Origin: Microbacterium hibisci
GTDB lineage: Bacteria; Actinomycetota; Actinomycetes; Actinomycetales; Microbacteriaceae
Reading direction: 5' to 3'
DNA: 64,000 bases
Assembly (NCBI RefSeq): GCF_015278255.1
Contig: NZ_JADIJC010000010.1
Location: forward strand, 62,001 to 126,000
The number at the start of each line of letters is the position of its first letter. Position 1 is the stretch's first letter. This document shows positions 25,647 through 33,614 of the stretch, one piece after another. The translations under genes and the position numbers were made by a program. The notes under the pieces were generated by a model that worked only from the letters and a program-made list of their open reading frames with translations, had not been told where the DNA came from and ran no database searches.

Positions 25647-26825
25647 ATGACCGGCAGCAGCGTTCCGCCCACGGCGACCACCACCCCGACGGGGTCGGTC
25701 GCCCGCGCGAAACGGCGCACGCCGTTCTGGGACAACGCGCGCTTCGCCTGCATCGTGCTCGTCGTGCTCGGGCATGCCGTGCAGCGGCTGACGTACGACT
25801 CCGACATCGCGCTGAGCCTCTACCTCGTCATCTACGCGTTCCACATGCCCGCCTTCGCGATCATCTCGGGCTACTTCTCCAAGTCGGACGCCCCGACCCG
25901 CACGCAGATGGCGCGCGTGATCACCGACATCCTGGTGCCGTACGTCGTGTTCGAGGGCCTGTGGACGCTGACCAAGTGGATCGTGGAGGGGCAGGCGAAC
26001 CCCAACCTGACGCAGCCCTCGTGGACGCTGTGGTTCCTGCTCGCCCTCGGGATCTTCCGCGTCGTGCTCCCGTACCTCGCGCTCCTGCGCTGGCCGCTCG
26101 TCTGGACCGTCGTGATCTCCATCGGCGCGGGCTACCTGCCCAACATCGACTCGACCTTCTCGCTCTCGCGCACGCTGGGTCTGCTGCCATTCTTCACGCT
26201 CGGATGGTGGCTGCGCGAGCACGACATCGTCTCGCGCCTGCGACTGCTCGACCGGCGCCCGTGGTGGGTCTGGGCGTCGGGTCTGGCGGCCTTCGCGGTC
26301 GCCGCGTGGGCGGCCTGGTTCTTCGTCGACGAGTGGCGTGCGATGAACCTGCGCGAGTGGCTCTTCTACGACGAGAACTACGCCTCGATCGGCGGCACGC
26401 AGTGGTGGGCGGGCGGCGTCCGCCTCGCGCTGATGATCGTCGCGGTCGTGCTGTCGACCGCCTTCTTCGCACTGCTCCCCCGCGAGACCCACTGGTGGAC
26501 CCACTTCGGCCAGTACACGATGTACGTCTACCTGCTGCACTCGTTCGTGCTCTACCCGTTCCGCGAGAGCGGACTGCTGCGCAATGCCGAGCCGACGTGG
26601 CTGTGGCTGCCGCTGGTCATCGTGGGCTCGGTGCTGGTCGCACTGGGACTGGCGACCCGTCCGGTGCGAAGGGTATTCCGGCCGCTCATCGAGCCCCGCC
26701 CCGCGTGGCTGTTCGCAGACGGCGGCCTCGCCCGCCGCGAGGGACGGCGCAACGATCCCACCGGATCCCGTCGTCCACGGGAGCAGGTGCGCGTGCCGCG
26801 GCCCGACCCGCGGCAGAACGGCTGA
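25647..26825 (+). CDS. Acyltransferase family 3 membrane protein
   Basis: A 392-residue multi-pass protein of the fucose 4-O-acetylase/OatA-like acyltransferase family. DNARFACIVLVVLGHAVQ near residue 29 carries the family's catalytic-type histidine (LGHA), followed by FHMPAFAIISGYFSK, the signature second segment, and about ten hydrophobic stretches. It probably O-acylates a cell-envelope or exported sugar. The basic C-terminal 50 residues are cytoplasmic. TAGTGT at 25614-25619 is a likely -10 box, and GAGAGG precedes ATG 25647; GTG 25641 is an alternative start. Confidence 0.9.
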   Translation: MTGSSVPPTATTTPTGSVARAKRRTPFWDNARFACIVLVVLGHAVQRLTYDSDIALSLYLVIYAFHMPAFAIISGYFSKSDAPTRTQMARVITDILVPYVVFEGLWTLTKWIVEGQANPNLTQPSWTLWFLLALGIFRVVLPYLALLRWPLVWTVVISIGAGYLPNIDSTFSLSRTLGLLPFFTLGWWLREHDIVSRLRLLDRRPWWVWASGLAAFAVAAWAAWFFVDEWRAMNLREWLFYDENYASIGGTQWWAGGVRLALMIVAVVLSTAFFALLPRETHWWTHFGQYTMYVYLLHSFVLYPFRESGLLRNAEPTWLWLPLVIVGSVLVALGLATRPVRRVFRPLIEPRPAWLFADGGLARREGRRNDPTGSRRPREQVRVPRPDPRQNG

Positions 26826-27001
26826 CCCGCTCGATCCTGCCCCGCACGCCGCTCCTGACGAAGGGGTTGCGCGATCTCGCGCATCGCCATATGTTAACGG
26901 CGAATCACATCAGTCCTGGATGGGCTGAGCGCAACGGAGCACGTCGAAGGTGACGTGGCGGCCGGGGTCGGCCCATCCCTTTTTCGGGAAGAAGGCGGCA
27001 A

Positions 27002-28246
27002 GTGACCGACATGAACAGACGTTCCGTGCTGACTCTCGGCGCGGCGCTCGGCCTCGCGGGCGCGGTGGTGCCCAAGGCCGCGTCAGCGACGACCGGCGTG
27101 GCCGCCCAGCGCGAATGGACGTGGGCCCCGAGCCAGTCCATCGTCGGGGCCGGGAGCGGCGTCGACCCGCAGTGGGTCTGGGACGACGAGATCGACGGCA
27201 TCATCGCGAACATGATCGACGCGGGCCAGACCGCACAGGTGAACGCCGCGATGGACGGCTGGGTCAACAACTGGCAGCCGATCCCCTCGGGATTGCCCCC
27301 GGAGGTCTCGGGATGGCTCAACGGCCACAAGCAGCTGCCGCCGTGGGCCGACATGACCAAGCTCCGGCGGGCGGCGGACTTCAACCGCCGCAAGGACACC
27401 TACCTGTTCATGATCTACGGAGTGGGCGGCGGCATCATGTCGACGGTGATCCCGCGCGAGGCCCGATCGGTCTATCACTCGAAGGGCGGTGCGGACATGC
27501 AGGACCGCGCCGCGAAGACGTTCTCGTTCGGCTACGACCTCAGCGACATCAATGCGTTCGAGAACACCGGCGAGTTCATCGTCACCGCCAACCGCACGCG
27601 CATGGTGCACGCCGCCGTCCGTCATCTGCTCCCCCAGTCGCCGCACTGGCAGGCGAGCGGCCACGACGAGCAGATCCCCATCTCGAACCACGACATCCTG
27701 GTGACGTTCCACAGCACGGGGACGTTCGCGCACCAGAAGCTCAAGGAGTGGAAGGTGCCGATGTCACGGGCGGACGAGGAGGCGTTCCTGCACTCTTGGC
27801 AGGTCGCACTGCACTTCCTGGGAGTCAAGGACGAGTACATCCCCGCGAGCTGGGATGCCGCTCACGCGCAGGCCGCGCAGATCCTGACGCCGATCCTCGC
27901 ACCGACGACCGAGGGCAAGTATCTCGCCGAGGTGCTCCTCGGACTCGTCGCACAGGTCGACCTCGGCCTCACGCGCGGGTTCCTCAACGAGTTCGTTCGC
28001 TACCAGCTCGGCAACGAGGTGGGCGACTGGCTCGGCCTCAAGCGCGATTACGTGTCGGCGGCGACGATCCGGGTGGGCTGGCCCTCGTACATCCTGTTCC
28101 GCGAAGGCCTCATTCCCGTGATGCCGGTGAACTTCTACCTGTTCGACCAGCTGCTGCGCGCGATCGCCATGGCCTTCCTCAACCGCGGAGCATCGGGTTT
28201 GACGACCCCGATCACGATCCCGGACATGAACCGCCCGACCCCCTGA
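27002..28246 (+). CDS. Tat-exported oxygenase, MpaB/Lcp rubber-oxygenase-like
   Basis: A 414-residue protein. The N terminus has a twin-arginine signal (NRRSVLTLGAALGLAG, cleavage near ASA at 28-30). The body matches the DUF2236/MpaB/latex-clearing-protein family: ANRTRMVHAAVRHLL (about 197-211), DILVTFHSTGTFAHQKLKEW, and SWQVALHFLGVKDEYIP; the histidines in the first and third are candidates for haem contacts by analogy with Lcp. Lcp proteins are b-type haem dioxygenases that cleave polyisoprene; whether this one does so is unknown. GTG 27002 has AAGGCGG upstream; ATG 27011 would still keep the Tat motif. It stands alone. Confidence 0.78.
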   Translation: MTDMNRRSVLTLGAALGLAGAVVPKAASATTGVAAQREWTWAPSQSIVGAGSGVDPQWVWDDEIDGIIANMIDAGQTAQVNAAMDGWVNNWQPIPSGLPPEVSGWLNGHKQLPPWADMTKLRRAADFNRRKDTYLFMIYGVGGGIMSTVIPREARSVYHSKGGADMQDRAAKTFSFGYDLSDINAFENTGEFIVTANRTRMVHAAVRHLLPQSPHWQASGHDEQIPISNHDILVTFHSTGTFAHQKLKEWKVPMSRADEEAFLHSWQVALHFLGVKDEYIPASWDAAHAQAAQILTPILAPTTEGKYLAEVLLGLVAQVDLGLTRGFLNEFVRYQLGNEVGDWLGLKRDYVSAATIRVGWPSYILFREGLIPVMPVNFYLFDQLLRAIAMAFLNRGASGLTTPITIPDMNRPTP

Positions 28247-28309
28247 CGGACGGCGCGCTCGACGGGTCCCGGCTGCTGCCGGGGCCCGTCACGCGCCCAC
28301 GGAAGCGGA

Positions 28310-29275
28310 TCACTCCCGCACGCCGGGCCGCGCCGCGCGCGTGTAGACGTCCGCGAGGTGAAGCAGATGCGGCACGAGCTCGGCGGGCGAGTCGACGGTG
28401 AAGTCCATCCCGAGCATGCCGATGTACGCCGCGATGGTCTCGAGGCTGTCGGCGCCGGTGACGAGCACCGAGGTGGCCGGGTCGACGGCCTCGACCACTC
28501 CGACCGTGGGATTGATGCGCGCGATGACGCGCTCCGCCGGAGCGGCGATCCGCAGCCGGGCGTGCACCTTCCAGCCGCCGGCGGCGATCGACCGGAGTGC
28601 GAACGCCGTGAAGTCTCCGCCGGGCACCGGCATCGGCTCGAAGGGTCGCCGCGTGGGCATCCGAGGCTCGATCCAATCCAGGCGGAACGTCTCCCAGGCA
28701 CCCGAATCAGGATCGCGCGCCACCAGATACCAGCGCCGCTGCCAGCTGAGGAGGCGGTACGGCTCCACCCGTCGGGGCGTGCCGCGATCCTCGAATCGCA
28801 GCCACTCCCGGTCGTGGACGGCCTGCGCGACGGCGCTCAGCACGTGCGGCTCGACCTCGGGGTCGGGCGCATCCGTCCCGATGTTCTCCGGGCCGCTGTC
28901 CACCGTCGTCGCAACCGCATCGACCGTCGGCCGGAGGCGCTCGGGCAGCACCTGCAGCAGCTTCGCGAGGGCGCGTGAGCCCGCTTCGTCGACGCCCGCC
29001 ACTCCCCGGGCGACCCTCAGCCCGATCGCGACCGCGACGGCTTCCTCGTCGTCGAGGAGCAGCGGCGGCAGCTTGCCCCCGGCCGCGAGGCGATACGAAC
29101 CGGTGCGTCCGCGCTCGGCCTCGACGGGGTACCCCAACGATCGCAGTCTCTCCACGTCGTTGCGGATCGTGCGCACCGACACACCGAGCCGCGCCGCCAG
29201 CTCCGGACCCGGCCAGCGCGGGCGGCTCTGCAGCAGGGCGAGGAGCGCGAGCATCCGGGCGGAGGTCTCTGCCAT
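28310..29275 (-). CDS. WYL-domain transcriptional regulator
   Basis: A 321-residue YafY/DeoR-type regulator: N-terminal helix-turn-helix (about 1-60, LAARLGVSVRTIRNDVERL), then a WYL domain (about 135-215) containing REWLRFEDRGTPRRVEPYRL and the RRWYLVARD core, then a WCX-type C-terminal extension. WYL domains sense ligands, often nucleic-acid-derived. It is divergent from the epoxide hydrolase, with an inverted repeat in the shared promoter, so it probably controls that gene and itself. ATG 29275 has no strong SD; the internal ATG (MLALLALL, 7 codons in) is possible. Confidence 0.92.
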   Translation of the reverse strand: MAETSARMLALLALLQSRPRWPGPELAARLGVSVRTIRNDVERLRSLGYPVEAERGRTGSYRLAAGGKLPPLLLDDEEAVAVAIGLRVARGVAGVDEAGSRALAKLLQVLPERLRPTVDAVATTVDSGPENIGTDAPDPEVEPHVLSAVAQAVHDREWLRFEDRGTPRRVEPYRLLSWQRRWYLVARDPDSGAWETFRLDWIEPRMPTRRPFEPMPVPGGDFTAFALRSIAAGGWKVHARLRIAAPAERVIARINPTVGVVEAVDPATSVLVTGADSLETIAAYIGMLGMDFTVDSPAELVPHLLHLADVYTRAARPGVRE

Positions 29276-29302
29276 CGAAAACCCACTTCAGGACAAAAAG
29301 GA

Positions 29303-29327
29303 AAACAGGAACATACCTTGCCTGTTT
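29303..29327. promoter_or_regulatory. Inverted repeat in the WYL/epoxide hydrolase promoter
   Basis: AAACAGG (29303-29309) and CCTGTTT (29321-29327) form a 7-bp inverted repeat with an 11-nt centre in the 71-bp divergent intergenic region. It covers the -35 zone of the epoxide hydrolase, whose -10 (TAACGT, 29334-29339) lies 7 nt before the ATG. The overlapping decamer GGAACATACC (29308-29317) recurs at 30539-30548. Confidence 0.55.
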
Positions 29328-29346
29328 CGACCGTAACGTCGGAGAC

Positions 29347-30489
29347 ATGAGCAACACAACCACCCACGCCACCGGCATCCGCGCCTTCCGCATCGACATT
29401 CCGCAGGCCGAGCTCGACGATCTCGCCGACCGCCTCGCCCGCACCCGCCTCCCGCAGCCCGCCCCGGCCGACGACTGGGAGTCGGGCACGCCCAACGGCT
29501 ACCTCGCCGAAGCGGTCGCCCGCTGGCGCGACGGCTTCGACTGGCGGGCCGTCGAGGCGCGCATGAACGAGTTCCCGCATTTCACCACCGAGATCGACGG
29601 CCAGACGATCCACTTCCTCCACGTCCGGTCGCCGCACGAGGGCGCGACGCCGCTGATCCTCGCCCACACCTACCCGGGCTCCTTCGTCGACTATCTCGAC
29701 ATGATCGAGCCCCTGGTCGACCCCGTCGCCCACGGCGGCCGCGCCGAGGACGCGTTCGACGTCGTCGTGCCCGACGCGCCGGGCTTCGGCTTCAGCCAGC
29801 CGGTGACGGAGACCGGCTGGACCGTCGGGCGTGTCGCGGCCGCCTACGACACCCTGATGCGCCGCCTCGGCTACGAGTCGTACGGCATCCACGGCAGCGA
29901 CAACGGCGCCATGGTCGCACGCGAACTCGGGCTGCTCGATCCGGAGGGGTTCCTCGGTCTGCACGTTCTGCAGCTCTTCTCGTTCCCGTCCGGAGACCCG
30001 GCGGAGTTCGAGAAGCTCCAGCCGCAGGACTACGCGGGACTCGAGCACATGCAGTGGTTCCAGTCGGTCGGCGCCTACAACACGATGAACGCCGCGCGCC
30101 CGCAGACGATCGCCGCCGCACTGTCGGACTCCCCCGTCGGCCACCTCGCCTACGCCGAGCTCTTCAACTCCTTCGGAAACGGCACTGCGCTCGTGCCGCT
30201 CGATGCGATCCTCACCGAGGTGAGCGTCGCGTGGTTCGCGAACGCGTCGGCCGGCATGAGCCGCGCCTACCGCGACAACGCGCTCGCAGCCGCCGAACCG
30301 CGCGTGAGCGACGCGCGCACCGGCGTCGCCGTCTTCAAGGACGACTTCCAGACGATCAAGGTGTTCGCCGAGCGCGACAACTCGAACATCGTGCACTGGA
30401 GCCGCTTCGAACGCGGCGGCCACTACGCAGCGCTCGAGGTGCCCGAGCTCGTCGTCGGCGACATCCGCACGTTCTTCGCTCGACCCTGA
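29347..30489 (+). CDS. Epoxide hydrolase (EphN-terminal type alpha/beta hydrolase)
   Basis: A 380-residue alpha/beta hydrolase with the EHN N-terminal domain (about 10-115, FRIDIPQAELDDLADRLARTR). The oxyanion motif is HTYPGSF (107-113; more often HGWPGS), the nucleophile is D185 in HGSDNGAM, and the catalytic histidine is in GGHYAALE near 364. It opens epoxides to diols; related enzymes act on plant or xenobiotic epoxides. ATG 29347 is 7 nt after TAACGT, suggesting a leaderless message. It is controlled in all likelihood by the divergent WYL regulator. Confidence 0.92.
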   Translation: MSNTTTHATGIRAFRIDIPQAELDDLADRLARTRLPQPAPADDWESGTPNGYLAEAVARWRDGFDWRAVEARMNEFPHFTTEIDGQTIHFLHVRSPHEGATPLILAHTYPGSFVDYLDMIEPLVDPVAHGGRAEDAFDVVVPDAPGFGFSQPVTETGWTVGRVAAAYDTLMRRLGYESYGIHGSDNGAMVARELGLLDPEGFLGLHVLQLFSFPSGDPAEFEKLQPQDYAGLEHMQWFQSVGAYNTMNAARPQTIAAALSDSPVGHLAYAELFNSFGNGTALVPLDAILTEVSVAWFANASAGMSRAYRDNALAAAEPRVSDARTGVAVFKDDFQTIKVFAERDNSNIVHWSRFERGGHYAALEVPELVVGDIRTFFARP

Positions 30490-30510
30490 CCCCCGCGAGG
30501 AACCTCGAGA

Positions 30511-30549
30511 GGGTATGTTCCCGCACACCGGGTGTGCGGGAACATACCC
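30511..30549. repeat. 39-nt near-perfect palindrome
   Basis: Two 19-nt arms (GGGTATGTTCCCGCACACC and its exact complement) meet at a single central base at 30530. It begins 22 bp after the epoxide hydrolase stop and lies 100 bp before the dioxygenase start. It could be a terminator or a double regulator site: each arm contains GGAACATACC, the decamer also present in the WYL/epoxide hydrolase promoter. Confidence 0.75.
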
Positions 30550-30618
30550 GTTCGCGCTTCCGGCCCGGCGGGGCGGGGGCCGGACGGCGGGGGCGGGAAA
30601 CCTGGGGCAACAATCGAG

Positions 30619-30636
30619 CGGATGCCGCGGCATCCG
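30619..30636. repeat. GGATGCC palindrome within the dioxygenase promoter
   Basis: A perfect 18-nt palindrome (CGGATGCCGCGGCATCCG) lies immediately upstream of the TACTCT -10 candidate (30639-30644). It has no loop, so it is less likely to terminate transcription than the other members of this family in the window. Confidence 0.5.
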
Positions 30637-30650
30637 CCTACTCTCACAGC

Positions 30651-31673
30651 ATGACCGAGCTGAACCTGCCGATCCTCGACCTCTCCCGGCTCGACGCGGG
30701 ACCGGAGGCCGCCGCGCGGTTCCGCGACGACCTGCGCGCCGCGACCCACGACGTCGGCTTCTTCTACCTGACCGGCACCGGGATCTCGCCCGAGCTCGAA
30801 GCGCGCCTGCACCGCGCCGCGCGCGACTTCTTCGCCCTCCCCGAGGCCGACAAGCTCGCCATCGAGAACGTCAACAGCCCGCACTTCCGCGGCTACACCC
30901 GCGTCGGCGGCGAGCGCACGCAGGGCAAGGTCGACTGGCGCGAGCAGATCGACATCGGGCCGGAGCGCGAAGCCGTGACCGAGCCCGAGGCGCCCGACTT
31001 CTCGCGGCTCATCGGCCCGAACCTCTGGCCCGAGGCGCAGCCCGAGCTGCGCGAGGTCGTCTCGGAGTGGCACGACCATCTGTCGGGCGTCGCGCGCAAG
31101 CTGCTGCGCGCCTGGGCGCTGTCGCTCGGCGCTCCCGAGAACTACTTCGACGAGCACTTCGGCGAGCCCTCGACCCTGATCAAGATCGTCCGCTACCCCG
31201 GCAAGGAAGACCCGACGCCGCAGCAGGGCGTCGGCGCACACAAGGACTCCGGCGTCCTGACACTGCTGTGGGTCGAGCCCGGCAAGGGCGGGCTGCAGGT
31301 CGAGCGCGACGGAGAGTGGGTCGATGCCCCGCCGGTGCCGGGCGCGTTCGTCGTCAACATCGGCGAGCTGCTCGAGTACGCGACGCAGGGCTACCTCATC
31401 GCGACGAAGCACCGCGTGATCTCCCCGCGCTACCCCGACGACCGCATCTCGGTGCCGTTCTTCTTCAACCCGGCCCTCGACAAGCGCCTGCCGCTCATCG
31501 AGCTCCCAGCCGAGCTCGCCGCGCAGGCGCGCGGCGTCACGCAGGATCCGACGAACCCGATCCACGCGCTCTACGGCGAGAACGCGCTGAAGTCGCGCCT
31601 GCGCGCGCACCCCGACGTCGCCGAGATCCACCACGCCGACCTGGTCGCAGCACGGGCGTCCGCCGCGGGTTAG
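30651..31673 (+). CDS. 2-oxoglutarate/Fe(II) dioxygenase, isopenicillin-N-synthase family
   Basis: A 340-residue enzyme with the DIOX_N domain (about 4-115, DVGFFYLTGTGIS) and a 2OG-FeII oxygenase core. The iron ligands are H and D in GAHKDSG (about 198-204) and H in TKHRVISPRY (about 253), and R in DRISVPFF binds 2-oxoglutarate. Bacterial members oxidise small molecules; the substrate is unknown. ATG 30651 lies 6 nt after TACTCT and has no SD, so the message is probably leaderless. It follows the epoxide hydrolase on the same strand but with the 39-nt palindrome between them. Confidence 0.92.
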   Translation: MTELNLPILDLSRLDAGPEAAARFRDDLRAATHDVGFFYLTGTGISPELEARLHRAARDFFALPEADKLAIENVNSPHFRGYTRVGGERTQGKVDWREQIDIGPEREAVTEPEAPDFSRLIGPNLWPEAQPELREVVSEWHDHLSGVARKLLRAWALSLGAPENYFDEHFGEPSTLIKIVRYPGKEDPTPQQGVGAHKDSGVLTLLWVEPGKGGLQVERDGEWVDAPPVPGAFVVNIGELLEYATQGYLIATKHRVISPRYPDDRISVPFFFNPALDKRLPLIELPAELAAQARGVTQDPTNPIHALYGENALKSRLRAHPDVAEIHHADLVAARASAAG

Positions 31674-31698
31674 GCCGCGGCATCCGCCGGGCACGAAG

Positions 31699-31727
31699 AA
31701 GGCCTCCCCACACCGTGGGGAGGCCTT
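31699..31727. terminator. Bidirectional terminator between dioxygenase and rpsO
   Basis: A 13-bp perfect stem (31699-31711 with 31715-31727) and a 3-nt loop lie between convergent stops. On the minus strand it is followed by TTCTTCG and on the plus strand by CACAAGAATGTTTT, the most T-rich tails in the window. It is the strongest terminator candidate here. Confidence 0.85.
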
Positions 31728-31767
31728 CACAAGAATGTTTTGCGCGATTGAACGCTGGGTCGATGCC

Positions 31768-32037
31768 TTATCGACGGAGACCGAGGCGCTCGATGAGCGA
31801 GCGGTAACGGTTGATGTCGATGTCCTGGAGGTAGCCCAGGAGACGGCGGCGCTGACCGACGAGCAGGAACAGCCCACGACGCGAGTGGTGGTCGTGCTTG
31901 TGCTCCTTGAGGTGCTCGGTGAGGTCCTTGATGCGCTGCGTCAGCATCGCGACCTGCACCTCGGGGGATCCGGTGTCACCGGGGTGCGTCGCGTACTCTT
32001 CGATGATCGCCTTCTTGACGTCTGCTTCCAGTGCCAT
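31768..32037 (-). CDS. rpsO: 30S ribosomal protein S15
   Basis: An 89-residue ribosomal protein that binds 16S rRNA and nucleates the platform of the small subunit. The S15 signature is complete: [17 protein letters not shown] (about 20-36), [14 protein letters not shown] (about 42-55) and [12 protein letters not shown]. Length and TAA stop are standard. ATG 32037 follows an AGGGGATCACCT leader, and the promoter box at 32127-32132 predicts an 83-nt leader, enough for the autogenous S15-binding structure known elsewhere. pnp, its usual partner, is 23 kb downstream on the same strand. Confidence 0.98.
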   Translation of the reverse strand: MALEADVKKAIIEEYATHPGDTGSPEVQVAMLTQRIKDLTEHLKEHKHDHHSRRGLFLLVGQRRRLLGYLQDIDINRYRSLIERLGLRR

Positions 32038-32126
32038 AGGTGATCCCCTCTCTGCTTGTTGCGCGGTGCCCGTCACCCGATGTGCGAGCTCTCTTTCTCC
32101 GCGGCCGATCCAACGGCAACCTGAAG

Positions 32127-32132
32127 AGTCTA
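32127..32132 (-). promoter_or_regulatory. -10 box of rpsO
   Basis: TAGACT on the minus strand would start transcription near 32121. The nonamer GGTTGCCGT (32121 to 32113) begins at that point, as it does at the pnp promoter. Confidence 0.5.
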
Positions 32133-32190
32133 CCAGCGAACGGATGCCGCGGCGAACTGCGCGTCGCCCGCGCGCGGTTAGGCTCAGACG

Positions 32191-32226
32191 GTGAAGTGCA
32201 CGGTGCGGGTCGGGATCGTCGAGTGA
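32191..32226 (+). CDS. Candidate leader peptide upstream of the MFS transporter
   Basis: TAGGCT (32179-32184) is followed after 6 nt by GTG 32191, which opens an 11-codon frame ([11 protein letters not shown]) ending at TGA 32224-32226. That stop overlaps the proposed MFS start GTG 32223. If the transcript is leaderless at 32191, this peptide would be read first and its termination would deliver ribosomes to the transporter gene. It is equally possible that the transporter starts at the in-frame GTG 32196, 5 nt inside. Confidence 0.3.
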   Translation: MKCTVRVGIVE

Positions 32227-33530
32227 CCACGGAGCATCGCAGCCACTTCATCGATCTGCGGCCGTTCCGTGCAAGCCCTGCGTTCGCGCGCATGTGGATC
32301 GGGTCCACCCTCGCCGGCCTCGGCGGGCAGCTGACCATCGTCGCGATCATGCTGCAGATGTACGACCTCACCGGGTCGACGTTCGCGGTGTCGATGATCG
32401 CGGTCGCGGGTCTCGTGCCGATGATCATCGCGGGCATCTACGGCGGCATGCTCGCCGACGCCTTCGACAGGCGCGCGGTCGCGCTCATCGCGGCCACCGT
32501 CACCTTCGGGTCCACGGCGCTGCTGGCCGCTCTCACCTGGGCCGAGCTCGAGACCGTGTGGTGGCTGTACGCGCTCAGCATCGTGAACTCCGCGGCCAAC
32601 TCGATCGTGCTCGCCACCCGGCAGGCGATCGTGCCGCGGCTCCTCCCCCGCGAGCTGCTGGCCGCGGCATCCGCTCTCGGGGGCATCACCGTCGGCATCA
32701 TGGTGATGGCGGGGCCTGCGCTGGCGGGCCTCCTCGTCGCCTTCACCGGGTATGCCTGGACGTACACGCTCGACGTCGTGCTCATGACGTCGCTGTTCCT
32801 CGGCCTGTGGACTCTGCCGAGGCTGCGCCCCGAGGGCGCCATCGTGCGGCCGGGGCTTGAGTCGCTGCGGGACGGCTGGGGCTTCCTCCGCCGCGCGTCG
32901 AACATCCGCCTGCAGTTCATCCTCGACATCATCGCCATGACGTTCGGCCAGCCGCTGTCGCTGTTCCCCGCGATCGGCGCGGTGCTGCTGGGCGGCGGGC
33001 CGATCACGACAGGAGTGCTCACGGCGTCGGTCGCCGCCGGCGCGTTCGCCTCGAGCCTCTTCTCGGGCCGGGTGGGAGGCATCCGTCGTCAGGGCCTCGG
33101 CATCGAGCGGGCGATCGTGGTCTACGGGGCCGCCATCGCCGCGCTCGGACTGGTGCTCGGCGCGGCGGCGCTGGGGTGGTTCGCGCCCGAGGGCGTCGAC
33201 GCCGACACGCCCAATATCTTGCTGATCGCGCTGGCGTGCGTCGTGCTCGCCGTGTCGGGGGCGGCCGACAACGTGAGCTCGATCTTCCGCAACACGATGG
33301 TCCAGGCTGCGGTGCCCGACGCGATCCGCGGCCGCCTGCAGGGCGTCTTCATCGTCGTGGTCGCGGGCGGCCCCCGCCTGGGCGCGCTGTACGCCGGCAC
33401 CCTGGCGACGCTCACCGCACTCTGGTTCCCGCCGCTCCTCGGCGGCTTCGTGATCATCGCGCTGGTCGCCACGCTCGTCCGGCTGAGCCCCCGGTTCCGC
33501 GCCTACGACGCCGAGCACCCGGTGCCGTAG
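32223..33530 (+). CDS. MFS transporter, EntS/DHA3-like exporter
   Basis: A 435-residue, 12-segment permease of the major facilitator superfamily, of the type that includes the enterobactin exporter EntS. Visible marks: an N-terminal [17 protein letters not shown] segment, the loop 2-3 motif [11 protein letters not shown] (about 78-88), [20 protein letters not shown], and a second-half [19 protein letters not shown]. It probably exports a small molecule or drug. The start is uncertain: GTG 32223 overlaps a short upstream frame, and GTG 32196 would add nine residues. The transcript most likely begins at 32191. Confidence 0.9.
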   Translation: MTTEHRSHFIDLRPFRASPAFARMWIGSTLAGLGGQLTIVAIMLQMYDLTGSTFAVSMIAVAGLVPMIIAGIYGGMLADAFDRRAVALIAATVTFGSTALLAALTWAELETVWWLYALSIVNSAANSIVLATRQAIVPRLLPRELLAAASALGGITVGIMVMAGPALAGLLVAFTGYAWTYTLDVVLMTSLFLGLWTLPRLRPEGAIVRPGLESLRDGWGFLRRASNIRLQFILDIIAMTFGQPLSLFPAIGAVLLGGGPITTGVLTASVAAGAFASSLFSGRVGGIRRQGLGIERAIVVYGAAIAALGLVLGAAALGWFAPEGVDADTPNILLIALACVVLAVSGAADNVSSIFRNTMVQAAVPDAIRGRLQGVFIVVVAGGPRLGALYAGTLATLTALWFPPLLGGFVIIALVATLVRLSPRFRAYDAEHPVP

Positions 33531-33614
33531 CCGAAGCGTCGCACATCGGCGGATTTCGGACGTCGCACCCGCCCCCGAGCGCTCGCGACGACGCGCGAGC
33601 GTACCGTGGGGCTC

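Noticed and set aside
26881..26910. AT-richer patch with CGCC...GGCG arms upstream of the Lcp-like gene
   Set aside because: Only the outer four bases pair and the inner part does not, so it is not called an operator.
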